A stretch of DNA of 15,175 nucleotides from HGM04593 sp045634305 (GCA_045634305.1 JAZQZZ010000016.1:1-15175); one strand, 5' to 3'. Numbered from the stretch's first letter, positions 7,370-13,789 are shown. Notes: generated by a model from the letters alone, not told the origin. Numbers and translations are program-made.

Positions 7370-7582
7370 ATGAAAATCTGTAATTTTTTGGCCTTTACCG
7401 GTGGTATGTTGGCCGGTGGCCTGGTGATGATGATGTTTGCCCCAAAGAAAGGTGAGGATATGCGCCGCGATATCAAGGACAAACTCAGTGATATAAAGAA
7501 ACACTTTGACCATGCCGGTTGCTGCGGCAAGGATGGGTGTGACTGCAAGGTCGAGGAGAGAATTGTAGTCGAAGAGGAATAA
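7370..7582 (+). CDS. YtxH-like small membrane protein with Cys cluster
   Basis: This 70-residue protein has the YtxH/GvpP-like layout: a glycine-rich hydrophobic helix (about 5-24) ending in FAPKKGEDMRRDIKDKL (23-39), then an amphipathic helix. Such proteins are membrane-anchored, often stress-induced and of unclear function. Unusually, the short tail carries Cys51, Cys52, Cys57 and Cys59 (GCCGKDGCDC) before an acidic end; this could bind a metal or form disulfides, which is inference. The ATG at 7370 gives the family's usual N-terminus; a start at Met13 would cut the helix. It is the first of three co-directional genes with a gap of 25 bases and then an overlap. Confidence 0.8.
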   Translation: MKICNFLAFTGGMLAGGLVMMMFAPKKGEDMRRDIKDKLSDIKKHFDHAGCCGKDGCDCKVEERIVVEEE

Positions 7583-7607
7583 GTTTCTGCTTTTTGAAGG
7601 ATGAATA

Positions 7608-7964
7608 ATGGGATTGGGAGCCGATATTGAGAATTTATCAAAGGATGCTCTTGAGTATGTGAAAAAGAGCGTGGACGGTTGCAAATTGCACCTTGTTGAG
7701 AACTTGTCGTTGCTTTTGGGTGATGTCATATGCGTGTTTGTGCTGTCCATGCTCCTGTTTGTGGCATACCTTGCGCTGTTGGTGGCCCTTGTGCTTTGTC
7801 TGTTGCCGTTGCTCGGGTTGCCGCTTGCCATTGTTGCTGTCGCAGCACTGCTGTTGCTCACGGCCTGGGCGGTGTACCTTATGCGTGAACGCCTGTTTGT
7901 GGACTTGATGGTAAGGCGCTTTGTAAAGATATTTTTCGATGAGAAGAGTAGGGATGGAAAGTGA
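7608..7964 (+). CDS. PF07332-type 'phage holin family' membrane protein
   Basis: This 118-residue protein has an amphipathic N-terminal helix (1-35), two long hydrophobic helices (about 37-66 and 69-92) and a basic C-terminus (93-118). The layout is that of the DUF1469/PF07332 family, which databases name after putative holins but which includes the E. coli envelope protein YqjE. No phage genes are nearby, so a lysis role is unlikely. A clear Shine-Dalgarno AAGGA (7597-7601) sits six bases before the ATG at 7608, one of few in this window, and rules out the ATG at 7601. It overlaps the next gene and follows the YtxH-like gene by 25 bases. Confidence 0.8.
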   Translation: MGLGADIENLSKDALEYVKKSVDGCKLHLVENLSLLLGDVICVFVLSMLLFVAYLALLVALVLCLLPLLGLPLAIVAVAALLLLTAWAVYLMRERLFVDLMVRRFVKIFFDEKSRDGK

Positions 7965-8178
7965 TGTAAAAAGGTTGTGCAATATAAAATCATTGCGCGA
8001 ACTGCGCATTGTGCAGCGCGAGAATGAAGCGGCAAAGATGGCTGCAGCCGGGCGTGTAAAGTCTGTTTCATTGAAAGTTTTTTCTTTGAGCGAGATAATG
8101 CTGTTGCTTGTCAAGCGCTATGCGCCTGCAAGCATAAAGGATTTAATTCAGGCGATATGTCAATTTTCAAAGCAATAG
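7954..8178 (+). CDS. Small helical protein of the YtxH/holin-like cluster
   Basis: I do not recognise a named family. The 74-residue product (MESDVKRLCN...) is predicted largely helical: a charged stretch (1-35) rich in Arg, Glu and Ala, then a more hydrophobic helix (about 40-55) and QAICQFSKQ at the end. It overlaps the preceding gene by 11 bases from the ATG at 7954; the in-frame ATG at 7939 would add five residues and lengthen the overlap to 26 bases. Overlap and order resemble the third gene of E. coli yqjD-yqjE-yqjK, a small basic protein, but that is an analogy of arrangement, not shown homology. A weak hairpin and T run (8181-8201) follow. Confidence 0.65.
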   Translation: MESDVKRLCNIKSLRELRIVQRENEAAKMAAAGRVKSVSLKVFSLSEIMLLLVKRYAPASIKDLIQAICQFSKQ

Positions 8179-8203
8179 GGCATCGGTTGATGATATTTTT
8201 TTA

Positions 8204-8211
8204 TAGTTTTG
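8204..8211 (+). promoter_or_regulatory. -7 element ahead of the GNAT gene
   Basis: TAGTTTTG (8204-8211) matches TAnnTTTG. No TTG is present at the expected 19-21 base distance, so only half of the promoter is supported. Transcription from it would give a leader of about 20 bases to the GTG start at 8238. It lies directly after the ATTTTTTTA run that may end the previous transcript. Confidence 0.4.
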
Positions 8212-8237
8212 TGGATGAACTATGAAAACACACTCAA

Positions 8238-8810
8238 GTGAAGCCAACTTTTTATATTCGCAAAGCAATACACAATGATATTCCGGCATTGATGCGCCTC
8301 TTCGAGTGCGCAAAGAGCATTATGCGTGCAAGCGGTAACTTGCACCAATGGGGTGTGGGGTATCCGTCGGTTGAGGTGGTCCGTGGCGATATTGAACGTG
8401 GCGTGTGCTACGTTGCTACCCATGGTGCCGATGGGGAGATTGAGGCTACAATGGCATTCATACCGGGGCCGGATCCGACATATTCATATATTGAGGATGG
8501 TGCATGGCTGAACAATGAACCATATCATGTAATTCATCGCATTGCTGTTGCTGCACCCGGCAAAGGCTATGCACGGCTGTTGCTTGACTGGGTTTTTGAG
8601 CGCACGCAAACAGTGCGCATAGACACACATCGCGACAATGTAATAATGCACCACATTCTGCAGAAATATGGATTTCGACGCTGCGGGGTAATTTATTTGG
8701 CAAATGGCGATGCGCGAGATGCTTACCAACTTAGTAAGCTGGAAAGTGAAAGCCGAGGTTTGTATAAAACCGAGGGTTCGACAAAGCCAACAGCAGTTAG
8801 TCGCGGGTAG
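8238..8810 (+). CDS. GNAT-family N-acetyltransferase with repeat-derived C-terminus
   Basis: This 190-residue cytoplasmic protein of the GNAT fold transfers acetyl groups from acetyl-CoA to an unknown amine. Residues 5-25 form the first strand and helix (FYIRKAIHNDIPALMRLFECA). The acetyl-CoA site is HRIAVAAPGKGYARLLLDW (100-118), and the C-terminal motif is IDTHRDN (128-134) with QKYGFRRCGVIYL (142-154). The start is a GTG: an in-frame stop at 8223-8225 prevents a longer frame, and the ATGs at 8215 and 8222 are in other frames and soon stop. Domain homology ends near DAYQL (165); residues 177-190 are read from the first copy of the 103-bp repeat, and the stop codon lies inside it. The natural end was therefore probably replaced or extended when the repeat arrived. 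Confidence 0.83.
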   Translation: MKPTFYIRKAIHNDIPALMRLFECAKSIMRASGNLHQWGVGYPSVEVVRGDIERGVCYVATHGADGEIEATMAFIPGPDPTYSYIEDGAWLNNEPYHVIHRIAVAAPGKGYARLLLDWVFERTQTVRIDTHRDNVIMHHILQKYGFRRCGVIYLANGDARDAYQLSKLESESRGLYKTEGSTKPTAVSRG

Positions 8811-8987
8811 CACAGCTGTAGTTTGTGCCCCGCGGGATGCGATTAGTTGGCTTTGTCAAAGCTAAACAAAAACCGAGGGTTCGACAAAGCCAACAGCAGT
8901 TAGTCGCGGGTAGCACAGCCGTAGTTTGTGCCCCGCGGGATGCGATTAGTTGGCTTTGTCAAAGCTAAACAATAACCGAGGGTTCGA
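8768..8987 (+). repeat. Tandem 103-bp structured repeat (2 copies plus 14-base start of a third)
   Basis: The unit begins AACCGAGGGTTCGAC at 8768 and again at 8871; a partial third copy starts at 8974 and stops matching near 8988. The period is exactly 103 bases, and the full copies differ at only a few positions (for example GCTGTAG against GCCGTAG). Each contains a long imperfect hairpin (8780-8857 in copy 1): GACAAAGCCAAC pairs with GTTGGCTTTGTC (12 bp, perfect), and CGCGGG-ta-GCACA pairs with TGTGC-CCCGCG around a 9-base loop. The copy difference at GCTGTAG/GCCGTAG falls in the loop, leaving the stem intact. No T run follows, so it is not a normal terminator. It may be a MITE/REP-like mobile palindrome or encode a structured RNA; I cannot name a known family. 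Confidence 0.85.
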
Positions 8988-9149
8988 CGGGGCGAATTCA
9001 AAGCTGAAAACTGTGAGTAAGTTTTCCGCTTTAACCACACTTCGTGTGCTTGAACCTGCTTCCGCTCGCTTTGTGTGTAAGCAAGCTTCCACCCGCTCGC
9101 TTATCCACAGCTTTCCGCTTTGCGCTTTCACATTTCAGCTCAAATTTAT
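8988..9149 (+). other. Noncoding region with small hairpins and DnaA-box-like sites
   Basis: I see no credible gene between the repeat and the MATE promoter. The stretch holds a hairpin AGC-t-GAAAAC / GTTTTC-c-GCT (9002-9011 with 9021-9030), a short CACAC/GTGTG hairpin (9036-9048) and repeated 'cttccgctcgctt'-like pyrimidine-rich runs. TTATCCACA at 9101-9109 equals the E. coli consensus DnaA box, and TTAACCACA at 9031-9039 differs by one base. No AT-rich unwinding region or box cluster accompanies them, so this is not offered as an origin. Confidence 0.4.
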
Positions 9150-9157
9150 TATCTTTG
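9126..9157 (+). promoter_or_regulatory. Predicted promoter of the MATE efflux gene
   Basis: TATCTTTG (9150-9157) is a full -7 match. TTTC (9126-9129) lies 20 bases upstream, one base from the TTTG -33 consensus. Transcription would start near 9163, about ten bases before the ATG at 9174. This also argues against the longer reading frame that opens at 9120, whose first codons would lie upstream of the transcript. Confidence 0.55.
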
Positions 9158-9173
9158 CATAAAAAATTTTCTT

Positions 9174-10523
9174 ATGGCAGGCAGGGACGATATAGATTTT
9201 GGTAAAAGCAATATTTCGAGGCTATTTACAAAGATGTTCATACCCACTCTGTTGGGAATGGTGAGTTGGTCGCTGTTGACGGTGGTCGACGGCATTTTTG
9301 TGGGTCACGGAGTGGGCAGCAACGGAATTGCTGCCATTAACATCTGCTATCCGATATTCCTTGTACTCACGGGTTTTGCGCTGATGGTGGGAATGGGTGC
9401 ATCGGTGGTGGCGTCAATCCATCTCTCGCAGAATAATGTGAAGGCGGCACGCATAAACGTGACACAAGCCATGTGGTTCTCAACCTTTGTGGCTATTGGC
9501 GTAATGATTTTTGCACTGCTTGCTCCCGAGCAGATATCTTATATGCTTGGCGCGTCACAGACACTCATGCCTTTGGTAAGGGATTATTTGGTCTATCTAA
9601 TCCCATCGGGCATAATGCAGATGTGGTCCATCGTCGGTCTGTTTATCATTCGTCTCGATGGCTCTCCCAAATATGCAATGTGGTGCAATGTGGTACCTGC
9701 TATGCTCAACATCTTCTTTGACTGGCTCTTTATCTTCCCGCTCGGAATGGGTGTGAAGGGTGCAGCAATAGCATCGGCAATAAGCACTGTGATTGGCGGT
9801 GTGATGGCGTTTGTCTACCTTGTGAAGTATGCCGGCACGTTGAAGATGAGCGGTGTGAAGATGTCGCCCACAAGCATCACTTTAACGTTGAGAAACATAG
9901 CCTACCAGTGCCGCATAGGTTTTTCGGCACTGCTGGGCGAGCTTACAATGGCATTTGTGCTTTTTGCCGGGAATTACGTGTTTATGAAATATCTGGGTGA
10001 TGCCGGTGTGGGTGCATACGGCGTTGCGTGCTACTATACACCGTTCGTGTTCATGTTCGGTAACTCGATAGCGCAGTCGGCGCAGCCAATTATCAGTTAC
10101 AACTATGGAGCAGGGCGCTGGGATAGGGTGCACCGCACACTCGCAATCTCAGTGCGCGCGGCTGTTATCAGTTCGCTTTTCTCAATCATTGCATTCACGC
10201 TTTTCCCGGAGCAGCTTGTGCATCTGTTTATTGCTGCCAGTGACCCCGCCGCGCAGATTGCCATTGATGGCTTCCCATATTTTGCAACCGGTTTCCTCTT
10301 CTTTATTCTGAACCTTGTTGCTATCGGCTATCTGCAGAGCATCGAAAAGGTTGCCGCTTCAACAATCTTCGCCCTGTTGCGTGGCGTCGTATTCCTCTTC
10401 CCGGCCTTTCTGTTGCTGCCCCAGGTGATGGGCGTTGAAGGCATGTGGCTTGCATTGCCGTTGTCGGAACTGTTGACTTTTATTGTTGTCGTGGGCTATA
10501 TGTTTTTCAAAAGGTCACGTTGA
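9174..10523 (+). CDS. MATE-family multidrug/sodium efflux transporter
   Basis: This 449-residue inner-membrane antiporter belongs to the MATE family (DinF/MepA-like branch), which exports cationic drugs or metabolites using a Na+ or H+ gradient. About twelve hydrophobic helices are visible in two similar halves. Typical motifs are LLTVVDGIFVGHGVGSNGIA (34-53), YPIFLVLTGFALMVGMGAS (58-76) and, in the second half, QSAQPIISYNYGAGRWDRV. The start MAGRDDIDFG at 9174 is preferred to the in-frame ATG at 9120, because the -7 promoter element lies between them. The gene converges on the membrane regulator gene, with only 19 bases between stop codons and no obvious T-tract terminator. Substrate is unknown. 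Confidence 0.92.
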   Translation: MAGRDDIDFGKSNISRLFTKMFIPTLLGMVSWSLLTVVDGIFVGHGVGSNGIAAINICYPIFLVLTGFALMVGMGASVVASIHLSQNNVKAARINVTQAMWFSTFVAIGVMIFALLAPEQISYMLGASQTLMPLVRDYLVYLIPSGIMQMWSIVGLFIIRLDGSPKYAMWCNVVPAMLNIFFDWLFIFPLGMGVKGAAIASAISTVIGGVMAFVYLVKYAGTLKMSGVKMSPTSITLTLRNIAYQCRIGFSALLGELTMAFVLFAGNYVFMKYLGDAGVGAYGVACYYTPFVFMFGNSIAQSAQPIISYNYGAGRWDRVHRTLAISVRAAVISSLFSIIAFTLFPEQLVHLFIAASDPAAQIAIDGFPYFATGFLFFILNLVAIGYLQSIEKVAASTIFALLRGVVFLFPAFLLLPQVMGVEGMWLALPLSELLTFIVVVGYMFFKRSR

Positions 10524-10542
10524 CGGTAATGGTACGTTCGTG

Positions 10543-11625
10543 TTAACCGGCTTGCTCCTTACCTTTCTTCTTGGTGAATACAAGCTGCAATGCGGTGTCT
10601 TTGATTGTCAATAGCTCTATGCCGTTTATTTGGGCGAGGCTTTCCCTCAATCGCCACGCAAGGGCATTGTATCTGTTGTTCACATCCTTTTCGTTTATAG
10701 TCCATAGCCTTTGGCAAATTTCCTTCTTTGTTGCTATGTAGTCGTCGGCATTTATAAGCATCTCGAAAGTGGTGGCTTGTGTGCCGGGGAGTTTCACCTG
10801 TTCGCCTGTACTTGTGTTTGTAACGCTCCTTTCGTTGTAATTGTATGTTATATCCTCTATTGTAGTCAAGGGAATATCTACCGTGGTGGCGGTGGTGTTT
10901 TCGTTGGACTCTATTTCTTCTGCAGCGTTCTTCTCCTCCTTGTTCCCTTTGGAAGTAAAGAGCCACACGATGATAGCCGTGCAAATGGCAACCCACAGTT
11001 CAAGCCCCCACCATTTGGCACTCTTCATTACCTGAAGTGCCGGGATATGCACCTCGCTGAATAGATATGCCTGGTTCTGTATGCCCAATCCTACGGAATC
11101 TGTGACAAAACAGTCCCTGCCGTTCATATGCTTGGCCGATACAATAGGTGCTTTAATGTCGAGGTTTATCTCTACGCCCTCGGGAAACATATCGCGTAGG
11201 TCTCTTGTTGAGAGGAACAACGCACTTTCTACATCAAAGCCGGCTGCTTTCAGGCCGTTGTTCCACACAGAGTCGGCGATATTCAGGTCAAACTGTCCAA
11301 GATGCAACATAAATGTCTGTTCCTCCCTGTTGCGGAATTCTGCAAAGTCATACACCTTTATATATGCGTGCGGTATTGTTATCACACCTTTCTCATCTTC
11401 AAGAATGTAGTCGTGTACCTCCTTGAATCTCTCGCTGTCGTGATACTCCTTTATAGGGATTCCCTCTCTCACCAAAATACTGTCGGCAAAGGAGTGTGCA
11501 TTTGCTGCAAACAGCCCGTTTATCTTCTGTTCAATCTCCTCCTTCTTGTCGTTGTATGAAACGGCATAAATTATACAGTATGTCAGTATGAATGCAATGC
11601 TGCACAGTGTCACTCTTTTAATCAT
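10543..11625 (-). CDS. Two-TM membrane protein with C-terminal winged-helix DNA-binding domain
   Basis: This 360-residue protein has an N-terminal TM helix (5-23), a predicted periplasmic domain (24-204), a second TM (205-223), a charged Asn/Thr/Glu linker (224-255) and a C-terminal domain (259-351). That domain follows the OmpR/PhoB trans_reg_C pattern: a beta stretch (ITYNYNERSV), TFEMLINADDYIATKKEICQRLW (287-309), the recognition-helix stretch VNNRYNALAWRLRESL (315-330) and a C-terminal hairpin (IELLTIKDTALQLVF). It looks like a one-component sensor that binds DNA from the membrane, as ToxR and CadC do, but with the order reversed: sensor first, DNA-binding domain last. No receiver or kinase domain is present. 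One Cys (172) lies in the periplasmic part. It diverges from the TlpA-like pair across 482 noncoding bases, which suggests, but does not prove, that it controls them. Confidence 0.75.
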   Translation of the reverse strand: MIKRVTLCSIAFILTYCIIYAVSYNDKKEEIEQKINGLFAANAHSFADSILVREGIPIKEYHDSERFKEVHDYILEDEKGVITIPHAYIKVYDFAEFRNREEQTFMLHLGQFDLNIADSVWNNGLKAAGFDVESALFLSTRDLRDMFPEGVEINLDIKAPIVSAKHMNGRDCFVTDSVGLGIQNQAYLFSEVHIPALQVMKSAKWWGLELWVAICTAIIVWLFTSKGNKEEKNAAEEIESNENTTATTVDIPLTTIEDITYNYNERSVTNTSTGEQVKLPGTQATTFEMLINADDYIATKKEICQRLWTINEKDVNNRYNALAWRLRESLAQINGIELLTIKDTALQLVFTKKKGKEQAG

Positions 11626-11695
11626 AAATGCTGATGTTTGTTTAGTTTTGGTAATGATATAGATGTTGACTCAAAACTTAAATTTCCGCGCCACT

Positions 11696-11766
11696 GTCAT
11701 ATCGACCGCATGGGAGATATCTCGATTTTGCGAGGACAGAGATCCCTCACTGCGTATCGGGATGAC
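11696..11766. repeat. Interspersed palindromic element (GTCAT...ATGAC)
   Basis: A 71-bp block is bounded by GTCAT (11696-11700) and ATGAC (11762-11766), extended inward by CGA/TCG. Inside, CGCATGGGAGAT-atctc faces gagat-CCCTCACTGCG as an imperfect inverted repeat. The pattern (gag-at-ccctcactgcg-ta-tcgggatgac) resembles the small 'GTCATTCC...GGAATGAC' palindromes scattered between genes in many Bacteroidetes and other bacteria. Only one copy is in this window. It may act as a boundary or RNA-structure element near the regulator promoter; the resemblance is from memory and needs a search. Confidence 0.5.
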
Positions 11767-11860
11767 ATTACTGAGCCAACAATCTTCTTAACTCCTTTCC
11801 ACCGCGAAGATAAATGATTTTAACGTAGTTTTTGACACCAATCCCACCCAAACACTCCAA

Positions 11861-11909
11861 TCTTACACGATTTGCTTAAAATATAAGATTTGTAAGATGA
11901 AATATAAGA
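11861..11909. promoter_or_regulatory. Candidate operator array (direct and inverted repeats)
   Basis: AAATATAAGA occurs at 11879-11888 and again at 11900-11909, exactly 21 bases apart, about two helical turns. Interleaved with it is an inverted pair, TCTTACA (11861-11867) and TGTAAGA (11891-11897). Direct repeats on one DNA face are the usual target form for OmpR/PhoB-type winged helices, so this is a plausible site for the adjacent membrane regulator. In such AT-rich sequence some repetition is expected by chance. Confidence 0.35.
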
Positions 11910-11940
11910 CACAATTACAAAGTGTATGGATTGTATGGCA

Positions 11941-11948
11941 TAATTTTG
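11941..11948 (+). promoter_or_regulatory. Possible -7 element upstream of the TlpA-like pair
   Basis: TAATTTTG (11941-11948) matches TAnnTTTG but lacks a TTG at the proper distance upstream. Lack of a -33 element is compatible with an activator-dependent promoter, and the candidate operator array ends 31 bases upstream. It would give a leader of about 150 bases containing the G7 tract. A second, weaker candidate is TATAATTG at 12064-12071 (one mismatch), 37 bases before the ATG at 12108. Confidence 0.3.
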
Positions 11949-12029
11949 TGCTGTAAGGTTGTAACAAATAGGCAACTCATCCGTCTTATAGGTATAAACA
12001 TTTACTTTATATATTGTATTAACATTTAT

Positions 12030-12052
12030 TAACAGGGGGGGTAAAACTGTTA
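12030..12052 (+). promoter_or_regulatory. G7 homopolymer inside a TAACAG/CTGTTA dyad
   Basis: Seven consecutive Gs (12035-12041) stand out in very AT-rich sequence 67 bases before the TlpA-like start. They lie within the inverted repeat TAACAG (12030-12035) and CTGTTA (12047-12052). If the weak promoter with its -7 at 12064 is used, the tract falls at the -33 position, where slippage would change promoter geometry. Whether the tract varies is unknown. Confidence 0.35.
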
Positions 12053-12107
12053 GCCGATATTATTATAATTGCAATATTTTAAACAGATTCAAAATAAACC
12101 GAATAAT

Positions 12108-13789
12108 ATGAAAAACTATTCTTAACCCTAATCGTTGCATTTGCCACCGTATGTGGCTTTGCACAGGTCATTGACCACGGACAGTTCAATGATTATATGT
12201 TCCGGGGTGGTGATGTTGTACTTAAAGGTCGTTTCGAGAATTATTCACAAAGCGAAATGCCACAGTATGTAGTGGCAAACGTTATGGACTATTTCACATT
12301 GCAGAAGCAGAACCAACTTGTCAAGGTGAATGCAGACGGCACATTTTGCGGTACTGTCAAACTGCCACACTCGCAAATATGTTTTATTGATGCATCGCCA
12401 CATACTATAATTCCACTCCTCTCTGTCGGTGATACATTGGAAGCGGTATTCACTCCTAATGACTATGTATTGAATAGTAAGAATAATTATTTGGCGGATA
12501 TCTTCACGGAGTCGCAGAACGAGATTTACAAGCGTTACGCAGATAGCCCCTATGGCGACTTGTCACAGCCATATATCTATTCCAAAGACGGAAATCGCGA
12601 TACAATACAATGGGCTATAGAGCGTAATATTGACATCATGGAACAGGCGATAAAGGATATACGCCGTGGCAGAATTGTGATTCCTGATTCCTTGTCGCCA
12701 CTCGCGTGCGAAATGGTAAAGAGTAACATCCTTTTTAAAGGCTTGTCCAATATAGTCGAACTCTTGGAAACGTGGCGTTTCTCGTCGGGAAGGTCTCTTG
12801 TATATGACGAAGCGGCCAGTGAGTACAAAGAGGTTGTGAAAAACGCAACAGCCAAGCCGCTTGACTTACGCAGGTTAAGGAAGTTCTTTATAAAACACAA
12901 AAAGGACCTGTTCGACAATCCTTCTATTCTGTACAACTCAAGTATATTCTGGGCACTTTTCAACTCTTTGAGAAATACCATTTATGCACCATTGTACCAT
13001 GGAGCAACAACCTATGCCCCGGCCGGTGCAGAACAAGATGTTGCCGATTATGCTTTGTGGCACATATTGCCACGTGAGTATTATGATGATTTCTTTGATA
13101 AGGCATTACCATTAAGTGGCGATACCCTGTATACACAGGAAGATAAAATTCGTCAAGGATTTGAGAATATATATGATATGTATGGCATATCTTCATCCAC
13201 ATTCCTCTCACAGATGGCGTTGACCTTGTATGTATATGGGCAACATTTCGATGGGGTTGATGCCGACAACTACATTACCGAAAAGGCAAAGGCTGCAATG
13301 CCGTTTATAACACACCCCGTTGTGGCACATCATTTCCTTGAACTCTATCGCAAGCACGCTATTGCCAACGAAAATACTGTTGTTCCTATGTTGAATGCTT
13401 TTGCCAATGAGGTGGCCGACCGTGTGCTTTCGCCATACAAAGGTAATGTAATGTTCCTTGATTTTTGGTCATACGGCTGTGGCCCTTGCCGTGCAGGAAT
13501 GCTTGAGCAACGTGAACTTGTTGAACGGATGAAAGGAAAACCGGTGAAATTCATATATATAGCCTCTACCGAATATGATGATGTAGAGCACTCAACACAA
13601 TGGTTGAAAGAGAAAGGTATAAATGGAGAGGCTCTGTTTGTCGATGAACGCGATTGGACTGCCTTAAAAGGGTTGTTCAATTTTACAGGCACGCCGGCCC
13701 TTGTGCTCATTGGAAGGGATGGATTTGTACACGATGCATCGCATGATGTCAACGCCCTTGAAAAGGAAATCGAGGAGTTGTTGAAATGA
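12108..13789 (+). CDS. Secreted TlpA/thioredoxin-like protein, frameshifted in the signal peptide
   Basis: The body (ATG at 12197 to 13789, 530 codons) is open and ends in a thioredoxin fold: FLDFWSYGCGPCRAG with the redox pair Cys428/Cys431 and the cis-proline Pro500 in TGTPALVLI. The N-terminal 100 residues look like a beta-rich domain, the middle is helical. Such TlpA-like proteins reduce or exchange disulfides in the periplasm. A start at 12197 would leave it without an export signal. Just upstream, the ATG at 12108 begins a signal peptide that hits a stop after five codons; adding one A to the A5 run (12111-12115) gives MKKLFLTLIV...CGFAQ and joins it in frame to the body (560 residues). 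The next gene has A6 and nearly the same leader. The cause may be mutation, phase variation or a sequencing error. Confidence 0.85.

Larger units (their letters stand above)
11626..12107. other. 482-bp divergent intergenic region
   Basis: No reading frame here looks like a gene. From left to right it holds: the upstream region of the membrane regulator (TAAGTTTTG on the minus strand at 11681-11673, a -7-like site with one base too many), a 71-bp palindromic element, a pyrimidine-rich stretch (11780-11860), a possible operator array, a -7 element, a TTGTAACAA near-palindrome (11959-11967) and a G7 tract inside a dyad. The right half is very AT-rich. The entries for the individual elements give details. 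Confidence 0.6.

Noticed and set aside
7608..7964. Prophage remnant based on the holin-family protein
   Set aside because: PF07332 proteins are common non-phage envelope proteins, and no other phage gene, integrase or attachment site is seen.
7217..8071. Long minus-strand reading frame of 284 codons
   Set aside because: It lies opposite three well-supported plus-strand genes, its composition (Ser/Thr/His-rich) is typical of an antisense shadow, and it shows no domain.
8768..8987. CRISPR array
   Set aside because: There are only two full copies of a 103-base unit with no unique spacers between them; the unit is itself a hairpin and no cas genes are present.
9031..9109. Chromosomal origin (DnaA boxes, rsmG nearby)
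   Set aside because: Only one perfect and one imperfect box, no AT-rich unwinding stretch, and no dnaA, dnaN or mnmG in the window.
8946..9162. Small reading frames between the repeat and the MATE gene
   Set aside because: They begin within the repeat or promoter, code for Ser/Arg-rich low-complexity peptides, and have no start signal or similarity.
9120..9173. N-terminal extension of the MATE protein from the ATG at 9120
   Set aside because: The extra 18 codons lie over the -33/-7 promoter elements, and the MATE family normally begins near MAGRDD.
10524..10549. Terminator between the convergent MATE and regulator genes
   Set aside because: Only a weak CGGTAA/TTAACCG pairing with no T tract; not enough to call.
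12197..12200. ATG at 12197 as the genuine start of the TlpA-like protein
   Set aside because: It would give a cytoplasmic protein; the frame is open further upstream and the shared signal-peptide DNA with the next gene shows where the protein should begin.
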